From positions 12,430,001 to 12,494,000 of the forward strand of contig JALJCS010000004.1 in the NCBI GenBank assembly GCA_023055355.1: 64,000 nucleotides of DNA, given 5' to 3'. Both the position numbers and the translations under genes were made by a program. Source of the DNA: Agelaius tricolor. Lineage: Eukaryota; Chordata; Aves; Passeriformes; Icteridae. The notes under the pieces were generated by a model. That model ran no database searches. It worked only from the letters and a program-made list of their open reading frames with translations, and had not been told where the DNA came from. This document shows positions 49,131 through 60,639 of the stretch, piece after piece; position 1 is the stretch's first letter; every line of letters starts with the position of its first letter.

Positions 49131-50848
49131 TTAAGTGTCATCTTGGAAAAATCAAAGTCTGGCACTGACTCTTGGAAAGGTCCCTTCTGGAACTGGAGCT
49201 TCTGTGGCCACATTTAATAGTCACTAGCTGGTCTTACATCTGACAGAAGCTCTGAATCGGACTTCTGGGTGGCCCTATTCCTTCCATTGAGTGACAGCAT
49301 GAGAAGAAGCTGTGTACAATCCCTAAGAGGATGAAATATCTGCAGGGCTCACAGGTGGAATGAAAACACCAGGCCAGAGGTGCATTTGTGGCCCATTTAT
49401 CTTTGCGTCCCATTTGCAACATTCACATAAAAGTACGGGACACAGCTTGCAATTTTCTGTATATGCATGTTTCCCCCCCACCAATACATTATTAAAGTCC
49501 TGGACATTTCTGGAGCTTTTGCTTACAGCAGTCTCCAGGACCAGCCCAGAGTGAAAAACCACTGCTATTTGAAACTGGTCAGGTAATGTTACAGTGTTCA
49601 AATACTAAAGGGTATTATAATACTGCATCACCAGTGCTGGCAAAGGCAAGGTCTGACCATAGGCTGAAATGCAGAAACAAGAGCTTGTTTTATAAGCTAA
49701 ATTTATTTTTCAAATTTGAAATGAAAAAAAAAAATCTTTTAACAATTAAGTAGTTTTTTAATGTAAGGCGAGCATACTGCATCAGTCACAGATCACTTGA
49801 CCATATATGGTCAAGTATATGACTCAACCTCTGCTTCCCCTTATAAAGATATGAATACAGTTTCCTCAGAATTGCACATATTGAAAGAAAACAGTTTATA
49901 GGTACAAAACCACTCACCACCAAATACAAGATACTTCCACCAACTCATGACAAAAAGGCAGCAAGTTCCAAGTAACCATCACTAGTAAATGATTCCACCA
50001 CAGAAAAAAGATTAATTATTGCAAAGCAGTTCTGTCCTAAGCAAGGTACTTGAAGAATTAATGGCTTGCAGCTGCGGCTATACAGCTCCCTTCTGTTGAA
50101 AGGGAAAAGCAGCAGGCAATAGGAGTGGTATTGCATTTCTCACTTGAAAAGTGAGAAGCTGGGATGCAAGAGCAGACCACACAAATCATGTACTGGCCAT
50201 CATGCTGAAGCATAATGGTGTGATGTAGTCAGGCAGTCAGCCTCAGCGATCTCACACACCAGTTTTGGGAGAAAAATCCCAATGTAGAGGATTCTGGCTA
50301 GGACAGAAAAAAAAAAAACTGCTCAAATTTCACCAGCATTTGGCTTCCTACCTGAGAAGTTGCCCCCCCCCCCCAATTCCGCTCTGCAGAATTGACTTAA
50401 TATTCCAGACTTCACTCAACTTGCAATAGATGCTTTTCAGAATTTCTGAAGCATAAGTTAAACTTATTTCCACTGATTCATCTCAGATCTACTTTTCTTC
50501 CCTCCTCAATCTCTCTGGCATGCCTTTTGGCCTTTCAGTTCAAAAAAGGCTCTCTTGCTCCTTAAATGGGACCTTTCTAAATACCCCTATGCTTCCTTTC
50601 CTAGTACTGTCTCTTGAGAAATTAGCTTTCTCATGAAGCCCATTTTCCCACAGAATACAGGTTGCTGCAACCCAATGCTTTATCATGACACTTTTAAGAC
50701 TTTCATCTTAAAAAAAAAATCCATCCAGGTTGCATTTGAAGTTTTCTGTTCATTGTAAACCTTCACTTATCTGTATTCAACTCCAACCAGAGTCCTGCTA
50801 TCACACAGGTGAGGCAAATGGCAGAAAAGAGAGGCGTATCGAAAGATA
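49131..50848. other. Gap between convergent TRIM14 and NANS, nothing but a palindrome recognised
   Basis: AT-rich intergenic DNA. The only noted structure is a perfect 22-bp palindrome at 49795-49816. No gene was recognised. Confidence 0.65.
49795..49816. repeat. Perfect 22-bp palindrome
   Basis: ACTTGACCATA followed directly by its reverse complement. It has no loop and no obvious relation to a known regulatory element. Confidence 0.85.
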
Positions 50849-50853
50849 CAGGG

Positions 50854-52081
50854 TGTGGTGGTTTGACAGGAAATATGTTTTCTGGGATGCTGTGGTGAGG
50901 CTAATTGGTGCTTAGATTTTAATATTGGCACTTAATGTGGCCATTTAGGACATGGATCCGACTCTGAGAACACGGGGTTAAAAGCAGGGCTCTCCCCTGG
51001 GAGGGTCCTTTTGGGTTTCTGGGCGGGAAAGAGTTCGGATCTCTCCCCCGGCCCAGCTGCTGGCTGGACAGGGGAGGGGAAAAGCCATGTGGCCGGGAGA
51101 GGTAGGCCTGAGCCCCGGGGTGGAAGGGTGGAAGACAGAGAGAGAGACACCGGGAGCCATCGGGCAGCCCCCCCTGAGAGACACAGAAAGAGAGAGAAAG
51201 AGAGAGAGAGCCGGTGCCTGAGACTGTAACCTTGAGACTGGATAAACATGGGCCTGTGCCGGCAGCACGGCTGGGACGGAGAAGAAGGGGGGGTGCAGCC
51301 GGCCGCTTGTAGGAGCTTTTAACCTCTTTTCAGTCAATGAAAACTTTACAGAACAATAACCTTTCCTAGAAGAAAGATAGAGTAGAAGATGAAGAAAGAA
51401 ATGGGCAAGTGTGAGAGAGGTCTGGGCAAGTGAGAGATGTTGGAAGAATAGAGAAGAATCTTAGTGGGAAGAGATGATGGAGTGGCTTTTGCTGGACTTC
51501 TTGTTATAGCCATGGACAGAACCATGTTCCTTGTGACACAGGGACTGCATTCTAGGGGGAGGCAATGCCTCAGGACCAAGAGGGTTCAGTGTTGGTGCTC
51601 CTCGGCCCCAGGGGATGAAAAATATGGGGGGAACAGATGTCCCAAAGTTGAGACTGTGCCTTTTTAGAGTGGAACGAAGCATCCTTAAAAGTCGACTCTA
51701 GAAGCAGCTCTGGTCCATACTCAGTAGTGAGAGTGCTGGACATGAAAAGAAGTCACCATTGGCACAAGAAAGACTCCTTCTCCTCTTGATAAACTGAAGA
51801 CTGAGTATTCTAAAAGGTAGTGCCGGACTGAGAGTTGATGATTTGAGGATGTACTGTATTGAGAATTTAGTGGAGAGGAAGAGGAGATGTGTTTGTGAAG
51901 TTTTCATTTTCCTTGTGTGTTTCCTTTTTTTTTTTTTCCTTTCCCTTGTAGTTTAATTAATAATTTTTTTTTCCTAAGTGAGAACCTGCTTTGCTTATTC
52001 CTGGTCACATCTCACAGCAGAAACCAGGGAGAGGGTATTCTCATAAGGGCACTGGCATTGTGCCAGTGTCAAACCATAACA
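50854..52081. mobile_element. Complete solo ERV LTR (1,228 bp) with 5-bp target duplication
   Basis: The element starts TGTGGTGGTTTGACA and ends TGTCAAACCATAACA, giving TG...CA ends that are also imperfect inverted repeats of each other. It is flanked on both sides by CAGGG (50849-50853 and 52082-52086), a 5-bp target duplication. The interior is GC-rich in its first half with a GA-rich run (about 51135-51210). No coding potential was recognised. The ends resemble ERVL-type LTRs that are abundant in passerines; the family name is inferred. It lies just beyond the predicted NANS 3' end. Confidence 0.82.
51135..51211. repeat. GA-rich simple sequence within the solo LTR
   Basis: Runs of GAGAGAGAGA and AGAAAGAGAGAAAGAGAG separated by a short GC-rich segment; part of the LTR interior. 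Confidence 0.85.
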
Positions 52082-52175
52082 CAGGGCAAGAGCAATTCAA
52101 AGTGTAGACAAAATTCTCATAATTTACTGTATTCTTAACAGAAAAGGGAAGCTGGAAAGCAGCAGACTGTGGTCT

Positions 52176-52181
52176 TTTATT
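52176..52181 (-). terminator. NANS: Candidate NANS polyadenylation signal
   Basis: TTTATT on the plus strand (AATAAA on the minus strand) about 270 bp past the NANS stop codon and before the solo LTR; the only canonical signal found in that stretch. Confidence 0.55.
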
Positions 52182-52447
52182 TGGCAGAACTCCAAATTAA
52201 TCTAGATTAAGTGAAATGGAGAAGAGAGGATCATGGCATTTCCTAGGCACAATGCTATACAGTTTCTAATAAAATCTTCATAATTTATATCCCCTTTGCT
52301 TCTGAAACTTCCTGCTAACAAGACCCTGAAAATTCTATCCTGTTTGTACCCTCATAATTACACCCCTTTCTTCTAATCTACCATGCTGCTATTCTCAACC
52401 ACATTGCATGGTAGTACATTGAGAAATATGGAATGGAGTGCTTTGGT
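52182..52447 (-). other. NANS: Probable NANS 3' UTR
   Basis: Short AT-rich stretch between the NANS stop codon and the AATAAA signal on the minus strand. Confidence 0.55.
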
Positions 52448-52657
52448 TTAGCACTTCACTTTTTTTACGTGATTTTCCACTGCTTGCTCAGTGATGGTTT
52501 CATCTTCTTCAATACTTCTTTTAACCTTCTGGCCCACGAGGTCAAAGATGCATTCTGGAGGAAATCCCTTTGGCTCTCCCACCTTCACCGTCAGCATGTC
52601 AAGTGTCAATACTGCACCTTCAGGAATTGCCACTTTTGCTACTACCGACTTTCCCAG
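52448..52657 (-). CDS. NANS: NANS exon 6, SAF domain and stop
   Basis: 210 nt including TAA (complement of 52448-52450), acceptor CCCTGTAG. It encodes [20 protein letters not shown], then [20 protein letters not shown] and a C-terminus ending KKVKC, the C-terminal SAF domain (residues 291-359). Confidence 0.96.
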   Translation of the reverse strand: MGKSVVAKVAIPEGAVLTLDMLTVKVGEPKGFPPECIFDLVGQKVKRSIEEDETITEQAVENHVKKVKC

Positions 52658-55600
52658 CTACAGGGAGGGGGAAAAAAACAATGTTCAAGTTAAATACATT
52701 GCTAGCTTAGTATAACATAAAAGGATAAAAAATGTTCTGCAGTTATTTTAGAACTTAGGTTGTGTAGAACTGCCTTCTCCAATACTTATTCCAAATGAAG
52801 ATTAATTTAGCATGGTTACTCTCACTCTAACTAGGCTGCCAGGAACATGCGGATGTTTTCTGAAACTGGACAGTAGCTCACTGGAATTTTTCAAAATCAC
52901 AATGGAGGGAATCTGATTAGAATGACAGGTATTTTAGTTTAGTGTAAAAGCAGTTAATATAAAATCATAGAGGTAATATTCCTATTACTATTGCCAAGTA
53001 CCTGGCAATGGTGAGGCCACACCTCAAATCCCGTGTCCAGTTCTGGCCCCCTTACTACAAGAGGGACATTGAAATGCTGGAGTGAATCCAAAGAAGGGCC
53101 ACAAAGCTGGTGAAAGGTCTGGAGCACAAGTCCTTTGAAAAGTGGCTGAGGGAGCTGGGGGGTGTTTAGCCTGGAGAAAAGGAAGCTCAGAGGGGGCCTT
53201 ATCACTGTCTATAACTCCATGAAAGGAGGCTGTAGTCAGCTGAGTGGTCTCTTCTCCCAGGCAGCAAATGACAGAACAAGAGGAAATGGCCTCAAGCTGT
53301 GCCAGGGGAGGGTTAGACTAGATATTAGGAAAAATTTCTTCTCTAAAAGGGTGATCAAGCACTCAAACAGTCTACAACATGGAAGCAGTTGAGACATGAT
53401 TCCTGGAGTTATTTAAAATGTGTAGACATGGCACATAGGAACATAAATTAGTGGTTGGGCTTGGCAGTGTTAGGTTGGACTAAATGACCTCATGAGTCTT
53501 TTCCAACCTAAATATTCCAGGCTGTTACTCAACTTAGGTAACAACTAGATGATAAACATATAACTCTGTTATAATCAAAACTGCCAACATTATGCAGTGT
53601 GAAATTTTCTAAGTGCAGAGGCAGAAATGCTACTGCAATAAACAATTCACAACCTATTTTTCTGAATACAGAGTTATTAGCTATAGGTCTAAATTAGTTG
53701 CAGGTTTACACAAACTAAAATCAAAAGTTACCTTTTCATTGCAAGCCATTTCACAGGGCAAGAGCTGTTTGATTGGAGAACCCATTGCTTTTTCCACAGT
53801 ACGGATGGCTTTCACTAAGTCTGCCAGCTCATTTGGCTCCAGAGATGCTTGGTGGTCGCTTCCTTTCCATGTTTTGTCGAGAGTCACGTGGCGTTCCAGT
53901 ACTTTAGCACCCATAGCAACAGCTGCCACTGAAATGGCTATGCCAGTTTCGTGCCCCGAGTAGCCAATGGGGATATCAGGAAAAGCTGACTGATATGCCT
54001 TGAATCATGACAGAGTTGGTCTGAATTACCAAGGCAGCAGTTTCAAAAACAAAGCAAATTTAACAGTGATAACTGCAGTGGACAAATACTGTGCCATAAA
54101 ACAAGCAGTTGGATATGCAGAGAATGCAACGTTTTAAATTCAACAAGTTACACTGCATTACCAATCACCACATTCCAAATCTGACTAATATTATCAATAC
54201 TGCCAAGAAAAAGGAAGCATGTTCTCTTCTACAACTTACATTTCTCCTTTTAATACACTTCTACTATTCAAGGTCTTCAAGGCCTCTATCAGCCTGAGTA
54301 ACAGTAATAGTATCCTATTTTTATCCAAGAACCCAGTGGATTGGTTAAACTTAATCTGTATCCAAAACAGATTTCTTCAACATTGTATTTAAAATCTGAA
54401 GCAACCTTTTAATCCAAGCACAGAGAACAGTCACCAAGTCCTAAAAGCACTTAAATGCAGCCATGTGTCATTCTATTAAAAATAATACATTATGTGTGCA
54501 TAGATCTTAGGTAGTGCTTGAACACTGGCCAGTTTGGGAAAACTTTCTCACATCACTATTTGGCATATACAAGTAACATTTCAAATGAAGGAAACTCTAG
54601 TAGGGTCGAATCAATTTTCTTCATGGCTCTAATAGTCACATGAAACTTTTTAAACAAAGTTTCTGGTCTAACTCCCTATTTAGAATTACATTCTCACTTC
54701 ATGCACCTTCTTAATGATAACAGTCTACATGATTTTTCTTAGCACTATAAAGCACAGGGTTAACCTGATAACCACGTCATGTTTTCCTCTGTTGAACTGT
54801 GAATACTCCAGCAATATCCTTTATCATATTCCTCAAAGATGAGTTCTGCTAAAAAAGGACCCGGTGGATCTTTTAACTTCAGTGTGAATTAGAGGAAGGT
54901 GACACATCCTGTAACTTCTCAGAAGCAAATTCCAGCACACCTTAAGACCTGGAAGTGTATCTCAGTAAAAGCACACAACCCTTCTCTGCCACCCTACCCA
55001 CAGCACGCTCTGGGTGTTACTCACTGACCGATATAACACGGAGATTGACGTCCTCTGGCTGAAGCGGGTACGCGCTGGTGCACTGCAGGAAGCAGAAGTT
55101 TGGATTTATGGGCTTCACAATCTGGTAAACCTGATGCATTGTGCTCATCGACTGCATCCCACTGGAAATCACCATTGGGCGACCTAGCCATTAGAAAATA
55201 TGCACAAGTTTTGTCCTATGTCAACAAGAAAGCTACCCAAGATTAAATTAAAGTAAATTAATTCAGTAAAACTAGAAAAGAACTCTGGGTAAAACTTTTT
55301 TTTCAAAGTCTGAAATATAAAGAAACTTCAGATTTTCTTCCCAAAAATCAACTGGAGGAAAAATGTAATAACTGAGCTACTGAGAAATTGTGATGTTCAC
55401 CAAGATGGCTCAAAGAAAATGCTTACCTTTCTTTGCAGTCTTTTCCAAATATGGAAAATTATTTGTATCTCCTGATCCTACTTTGAAAAATGGAACATCC
55501 AGTTCATGTAGAAATTCCACAGCCATCTACAAGGAAAAGAAATAATGTTTTAACACTCCATTTCAGCTGGAGCAAGGGATCAAGAACTACTGTGCTTGGA

Positions 55601-58600
55601 AATAAACAACTGTTTGACACAACAAACCCAAAGCTTAATTAAACAGGTGGGTTTTATACAGTATTATACACAAAAAACACTGCTCCTGAAGTAGCATTTG
55701 CTATCTTGACAATATTAGTTTCTGATTTCCCTCCAGGTGGAGTATAATTACGATGCCTTCTTTCATGCTTCTGTTTTAGTGCAAAGTTTTGACTGGGATC
55801 ACTGTCTCAAGGCAGTCTCTGGTCTCACCAGCTCTACAGTCTGCTGCTTAGTACAAGCAAGCAGAGCTCCATCTCAGCTTGCAGATGAACCTGTGTATCA
55901 CAACATTCTTGCTTTTTTCTCTCTTTTTTTTAAACACTACCAGAGAGACCAACTACCTGCAGATGGAAGTCAGCCTGTTGAAGAAGAAATGTGATACAAG
56001 CATGCACAGAGTTTTCCTGCCACACGTGTCTTGCAGATCAGAAAGATTAAGCTACAGAGTGTTTAAAACTACAGATAGTAGAACAGATTCATCATACTGA
56101 AAACTTGTATGGGCATATTAAATAAGCACCAGGAAAAAAATCCAAAAGTGCCCAAAAAGGGAAATTCAAAATTAGTTTCCTTTTAGGAAAGATACTAGAC
56201 AATAAAATATGCCAAAGCAAAGACTATAAAACTGTTTATTTAAGTGCTAATTATACTCTGCCTTTCTCTAAAAATATGCCCAACAATTCAAGAATTATTA
56301 GAGGCTTCCTGAAAATGGGTAAGTAAGTGGCCTTTTAAAAATTAGTACTTTACTGGAAGAAAATTTAAATTCCAAATCTATCACAGCCAAGAGGTATTTA
56401 AATCCTTCATTCACCTCTGGGAAAAATAATGAAACAGTTACCTTTGCCCCTTGTCAACCACCCACAAACACTTTTAATTTCTTCAGCTCTTTTCTTGTTG
56501 CAGTTACATTTACTTAATGCCAGAGAAAGAATGCTAATGTCCACAAAGATAATAACGTCTTATTCAGTCTAATTTTGCTACCATCAGTATGATGGAGATT
56601 AAATTTCTTGTACTTGCTATGTATAACATCTCTGTTCACTACTTAATATAGTTTATTCAGATGTATTGTGCATAAAGACAATGAGTAATCTATATTAAAA
56701 AGACACAGATCTTATCTTAGGAGACGGCAAAAAAATTAAATATGACAGGTAGACCTTGCATCTAAGGCCACTCTTCATTAGGTAAATATCTCTTGAAAAT
56801 TAGCAGCTCTTCTTTAAGAGATTCAAGAACCAGGAAGTAATTTCAAATAACAAAAATGACATCAAAGGGAGTGGTTCAATGAGATCCTGGTTTGTCTCCA
56901 GTACACACCAGAACAGAATAAATAATAAAGTTATTCAAAGGCTTTTTTATTTATTTCACACTTAAATAATTAAATAATTTCCTCATATCACTTAAATAAT
57001 TTCCTCATATAGTTAAACACACAATTTAACCTCTTTGATGTATCTGGACCTCCGGAGATTATGTTAAATTTACAGAAGTTAACGTATAAAAACTTTCAGA
57101 AGTTAATGTATTCTTAAAGAGTTTTTATGTCAATTTATGAAATATTTTAAGTTCCAAACCCCTGTCTTACAGAAATGCCACCAGAAATATTAGGGTGTAA
57201 TGTAATTACTGCTCAAAAAGAAGGCACAAACATGTATCACTTCTGTTAATTAGCTGATAAAGAGCACAGCAGAAAAAAAGAGGGATCCGAGAAGCAGAAA
57301 GTGATCTTAGTTGCTGCCTATAAAAGGTGTTCTGTGTTGTACTACAGCCTTTAGAAACCAGAGGTTTCAACATCAAAGAAGGAATGTGCGGGTTTTCTTC
57401 TCCCCAAAGGCACGTGGGTTTTTTAAGATTCCAGATACAGAAGTCCAAGATTCCTGTGTTCTCCTTTCTTAAAGGAATGCATGTTGTTCAGCAGGTCTTC
57501 TAGACGTGAAGAGAGCAATAAAAGAAACATCACCACACTCTCTTTTCACAGATCTATTTCTGAATCCATGGCACTGAGTTATTGCCATATACACACAGCA
57601 TATTTGTCTATCATCAGATGAAGAGAGAGACAAATTGTAAGAAATAACACTCATGTATCAGGAATTGTCTCTGATTGCAAGAGTGAGACACTGACTAGAT
57701 TGCCTTAAAACATTAAGTAAATCACTTCCTTGTCCTATCCTGGGTATGTCTACTTCCAGAAAGCCAGGGACATGGTTCTGCTGGCCATATGCAAGAGTGG
57801 CTAGCTTACTTCTGGTACTTACTTTCCATTTGGTTCTCTGTCTTTTCTAGGCCACAAAGAAAAATAAATCTGTAATCTCTCATCTATACTGAAGTTCAAG
57901 TGTTACCTGACCTTTACAGCTTACACATATGAACTGTACGTTGCATTTGTTAATACTGTCACTACCATTATTCTGAGGCAAATGACATGCAACAGCTACA
58001 AGCATACATGTCTAAGGGGGAACAGCAGCAGGAGTTTCATGGAGTTGTGAAGCTGGTGACTGACTGTTCAAGAGCCCACTGGCAAAAATCAGTAAATGAT
58101 TCAGCAGTAACAGGACAAGGTGTGAGCCACTCCATGAGATTAGTAAAAGAAATAGGGGCATAAAACTCCTACTGCTTAGAAACACCACAAGGGTCTAGTA
58201 AACAACAAGGAGGGTGGAAAAAAAGAGGGAAATAATGGGGATTAGATCAAGAAAGGAATCTGGTTTAAATATAGAAAGAAGTTTGATATGCTTGAAACCA
58301 ACATACCAGACAACACTGGAGAGCAGTCTGATTGCCATCTTGATCTATACTCTCAAAGCCTCAATTGTTTATGAAGGTCAAAATGAAGCCTTGTCCCTAA
58401 TACTAATTACTCTGAAAAGTATCTCAACATGTGGCAAGTCTTCCAAAATATTCAGCCAACCATTATAGGAACACAGGTGAACTGGCAAATTACTCTAGGT
58501 GTCTCAGTTAAGAAATTGATTTTCTGTACATTCTTTTTCTGTAAAAACTATCACACCTAAGTAATACCCAACAGACACAACAGCCAGACTCCCCTTGTCA

Positions 58601-60254
58601 TTCCAGTATGGCTTACATACCTCATCCATGCCAGAAGCTGTGAAGAAAATGCCAATCTCCTCTGCATACTTCTTTAGCTCTCTATATTGGTCATGACTGA
58701 ACTCCAAGTGGCGCTTGTGTTCCCCATAAGTCTTTCCCCAGGAGTGTTTAGAGGTGTAGGGCCTTTCTAAGGCTTTCTTGTTGAATTTGTACTCCAGTTC
58801 ACTCTTCTGGAACTTAGCACAGTCTGCTCCGCAGTCCTGCAAAACAAGCTGGTGCACACTGAGTGGAACTGCAAGTGAACCTGCACTCACAGAAATGGTA
58901 ATGAACACAGAGTGACTGTGGACCTACACGCGTGTGAACCCTTTTATTTCAGAGTCCTGATACACTCAGTAGAGCAGCAGTTCACAGAAACCATATTAAA
59001 CCTACAAAACTACTTAGCTATGCATGTTGCTTATTCGAAGAGTTGACTTCTGTGGTGTTTTTACCAGATCAGCTGTCACTGATAATGTTACATTAAAAAA
59101 GGACACAGGATTCTATGGAACAAGGAGTATGAATCTGAAATTCATAGCATCATCAAAGCTGGAAGAAACTTTTAAGATCATCCAGTCGAACCATCCACCC
59201 AGCATCACCACAGTTATCCCTAGATCACGTCACCAGCACCAGACACTCTTGAACACCTCTAGGAATAATAATACATTTGAAGGAATAATAATTCATATGA
59301 AGTCACACAGTAAAGGCAAATCCTCATTAGACTGGTCTCCACTTTCAGCCCAGTCACATAACTGAATACACCATGTCCTGAGCTGTGATGATGTGTGGTT
59401 TTCTATCTAATGGATATAACATCAAATTTGAAAGCAGTTTGACTGTCTTACTGGATGACACAAGCTTTACTGCAATAAAGCCCTGATGTCAACCAAGTCA
59501 AACTGGAGGTTCATTAGAGATGGTTCAGCAGCTTAATGGTTCAGATACTTCCTAAATTCCCCGTAAGCTCATGCCCCAGCTGCAGGGCTGCAGCCATAAC
59601 AAAAGATCACAGATGAATTAGTTGGAAAAGACCTCTGAGATCATCGAGTCCTTGAGGTGACTGAGCTCCACCTTGTCAAACAGACCATGGCACCAAGTGC
59701 CACGTCCAGTCTTTCTTTAAACACCTCCACGAAGAGCGACTCCACCACCTCCCTGGGCAGCCCGCTGCGATGTCTGTTCGGCCTCTCCGTGAAGAAATTC
59801 TTCCTGATGGCCAGCCTTAACCTCTGTGGCACAGCTTGAGGCCACGTCCTCTCATCCTGTCACTAGCAGCCTGGCAGAAGAGGCCGAGCCCCACCTGGCC
59901 ACACTCTCCTCTCAGGAAGTTGTAAAGAGTGATCATATCACCCCTGAGCCTCCTGTTCTCCAGGCTGAAGAACCACAGCTCCCTCAGCCGCTCCTCACTG
60001 GACAAGCACTCGAGACCCTTCATCAAAGTCAAATGCAAGGGTCTCCCTGCAGACAATCTGTGTCTGGAATAAACCCAGGCCGCGGCCCGGCGCCCTCCCT
60101 CACCCGCCTCCCCCCCTCGCACCTTGACCATGCGGATCATGCGCTTGGCGATGTCCAGGTCGCCCTGGTGGTTCTGCCCGATCTCGGCGATGATGAAGCA
60201 GGGCTGGTCGCCGCCGACGCGCCGCCCGGGGCACAACTCGAACTCGCGAGCCAT
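52448..60254 (-). CDS. NANS: NANS, N-acetylneuraminate-9-phosphate synthase (complete, six exons)
   Basis: Cytosolic sialic acid synthase: it condenses N-acetylmannosamine-6-phosphate with phosphoenolpyruvate to give Neu5Ac-9-phosphate. Exons in order of translation: 60123-60254, 58621-58836, 55427-55526, 55029-55183, 53732-53998, 52448-52657. These total 1080 nt, 359 residues plus TAA, the same length as the human enzyme. All junctions are GT-AG and phases fit. Residues about 1-285 form the NeuB-type TIM barrel ([29 protein letters not shown], the [16 protein letters not shown] stretch, [29 protein letters not shown]) and about 291-359 the SAF (antifreeze-like) domain. The start ATG has G at -3 and +4. 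No lesion is seen, so the gene should be functional. It is convergent with TRIM14. Confidence 0.97.
52658..53731 (-). other. NANS intron 5, containing a CR1 copy
   Basis: About half of this 1.07-kb intron is the CR1 fragment at 52970-53525; the rest is AT-rich without recognised features. Confidence 0.8.
52970..53525 (+). mobile_element. CR1 LINE fragment (3' end), antisense to NANS
   Basis: The plus strand reads CR1 ORF2 C-terminus with few breaks ([20 protein letters not shown], then [23 protein letters not shown]) and ends in a CR1-like 3' tail (GAGTCTTTTCCAACCTAAAT). It is 5'-truncated. Confidence 0.9.
53732..53998 (-). CDS. NANS: NANS exon 5, end of the TIM barrel
   Basis: 267 nt (89 codons), phase 0 at both ends. 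It encodes [20 protein letters not shown] through [20 protein letters not shown] to [10 protein letters not shown] (residues 202-290), with donor GTAACT. The acceptor TGATTCAAG has a weak pyrimidine tract but is supported by the protein match. Confidence 0.94.
53999..55028 (-). other. NANS intron 4, nothing else recognised
   Basis: About 1 kb of AT-rich intron with no recognised repeat or gene. Confidence 0.85.
55029..55183 (-). CDS. NANS: NANS exon 4
   Basis: 155 nt, completing a Gly codon and ending phase 0, with acceptor ATGGCTAG and donor GTCAGT. It encodes [20 protein letters not shown], then [20 protein letters not shown] and [12 protein letters not shown] (residues 150-201). Confidence 0.96.
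55184..55426 (-). other. NANS intron 3
   Basis: A short AT-rich intron; nothing else recognised. Confidence 0.85.
55427..55526 (-). CDS. NANS: NANS exon 3
   Basis: 100 nt, phase 0 in and phase 1 out, acceptor CCTTGTAG and donor GTAAGC. It encodes [20 protein letters not shown] and [13 protein letters not shown] (residues 117-149). Confidence 0.97.
55527..58620 (-). other. NANS intron 2, no gene recognised
   Basis: A 3.1-kb AT-rich intron. A short 30-bp-period duplication (CACTTAAATAAT...TTCCTCATAT) lies at about 56959-57010. Open frames on either strand have no recognised identity. Confidence 0.75.
58621..58836 (-). CDS. NANS: NANS exon 2
   Basis: 216 nt (72 codons), phase 0 at both ends, acceptor TTTTGCAG and donor GTATGT. 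It encodes [20 protein letters not shown], then [20 protein letters not shown] and onward to [11 protein letters not shown] (residues 45-116), near identical to mammalian NANS. Confidence 0.97.
59140..59260 (-). mobile_element. CR1 3'-end fragment (short)
   Basis: The plus strand reads TCATAGCATCATCAAAGCTGGAAGAAACTT...ATCATCCAGTCGAACCATCC, the complement of the conserved CR1 3' end; only the tail is present. Confidence 0.7.
59600..60030 (-). mobile_element. CR1 LINE fragment (3' end), sense with NANS, beside exon 1
   Basis: The minus strand encodes CR1 ORF2 C-terminus ([58 protein letters not shown]) in broken frames, and the plus strand starts with the CR1 3'-tail complement (GGAAAAGACCTCTGAGATCA). 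It is one of the better preserved copies in the window. Confidence 0.9.
60123..60254 (-). CDS. NANS: NANS exon 1 and start codon
   Basis: The ATG is the complement of 60252-60254 in GCCATGG. It encodes [20 protein letters not shown], then [20 protein letters not shown] and RMVK (residues 1-44), followed by donor GTGCGA. The frame is open further upstream, but this ATG matches the length and start of mammalian NANS. Confidence 0.95.
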
Positions 60255-60620
60255 GGCGAGATGGCGACAGCCCCACGGCTCGCCCGCGACTGCGCCGCCG
60301 CTCCCGGCGCCGCCGCGCCTCTTTCCATCCGCACCAATGGGCGCCGCCATTCCCGGTCCGGCCGCGCCTTCTCCCGGCCGCGCCAATGGGCGCCGCCATT
60401 CCCGGTCCGGCCGCGCCTTCTCCCAGCCGCGCCAATGGGCGCCGCCATTCCCGGTCCGGCCGCGCCTTCTCCCGGGCGCAGCAAGAGGCGCCGCCGGTGG
60501 GCGCGGACTCTCTTCCCCAGGGCCGGCAGGGGGCGCCGCGGCACCGCGCCCTCAGCGCTTCCCGCAGGGACACGGGCACTGCCGCCACGGCAGCGGCTTC
60601 CCGGGAAGCACGCACCAGCT
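60255..60620 (-). promoter_or_regulatory. NANS: NANS CpG-island promoter with tandem CCAAT repeats
   Basis: CpG-dense and TATA-less, as expected for a housekeeping gene. It contains three 49-bp repeats, each with a CCAAT box (plus strand, at 60334, 60383 and 60432) and a GCCGCCAT motif resembling a YY1 site. NF-Y/YY1 binding is inferred from motif only. Confidence 0.75.
60330..60485. repeat. 49-bp tandem repeat in the NANS promoter, three copies plus a decayed fourth
   Basis: Each unit begins CCAATGGGCGCCGCCATTCC and continues through GGTCCGGCCGCGCCTTCTCC. Starts at 60334, 60383 and 60432 give an exact 49-bp period. The copies are almost identical, and a degraded partial unit (GCAAGAGGCGCCGCCGG) follows at about 60480. 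Confidence 0.95.
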
Positions 60621-60639
60621 GGGTGCTTCACCCAAGAGA

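Larger units (their letters stand above)
58837..60122 (-). other. NANS intron 1, with two CR1 copies
   Basis: A 1.3-kb intron holding a short CR1 tail (about 59140-59260) and a longer CR1 3' fragment (about 59600-60030). The latter ends roughly 90 bp from exon 1. Confidence 0.8.

Noticed and set aside
52433..52715. Plus-strand frames over 52.4-52.7 kb
   Set aside because: Antisense shadows of NANS exon 6.
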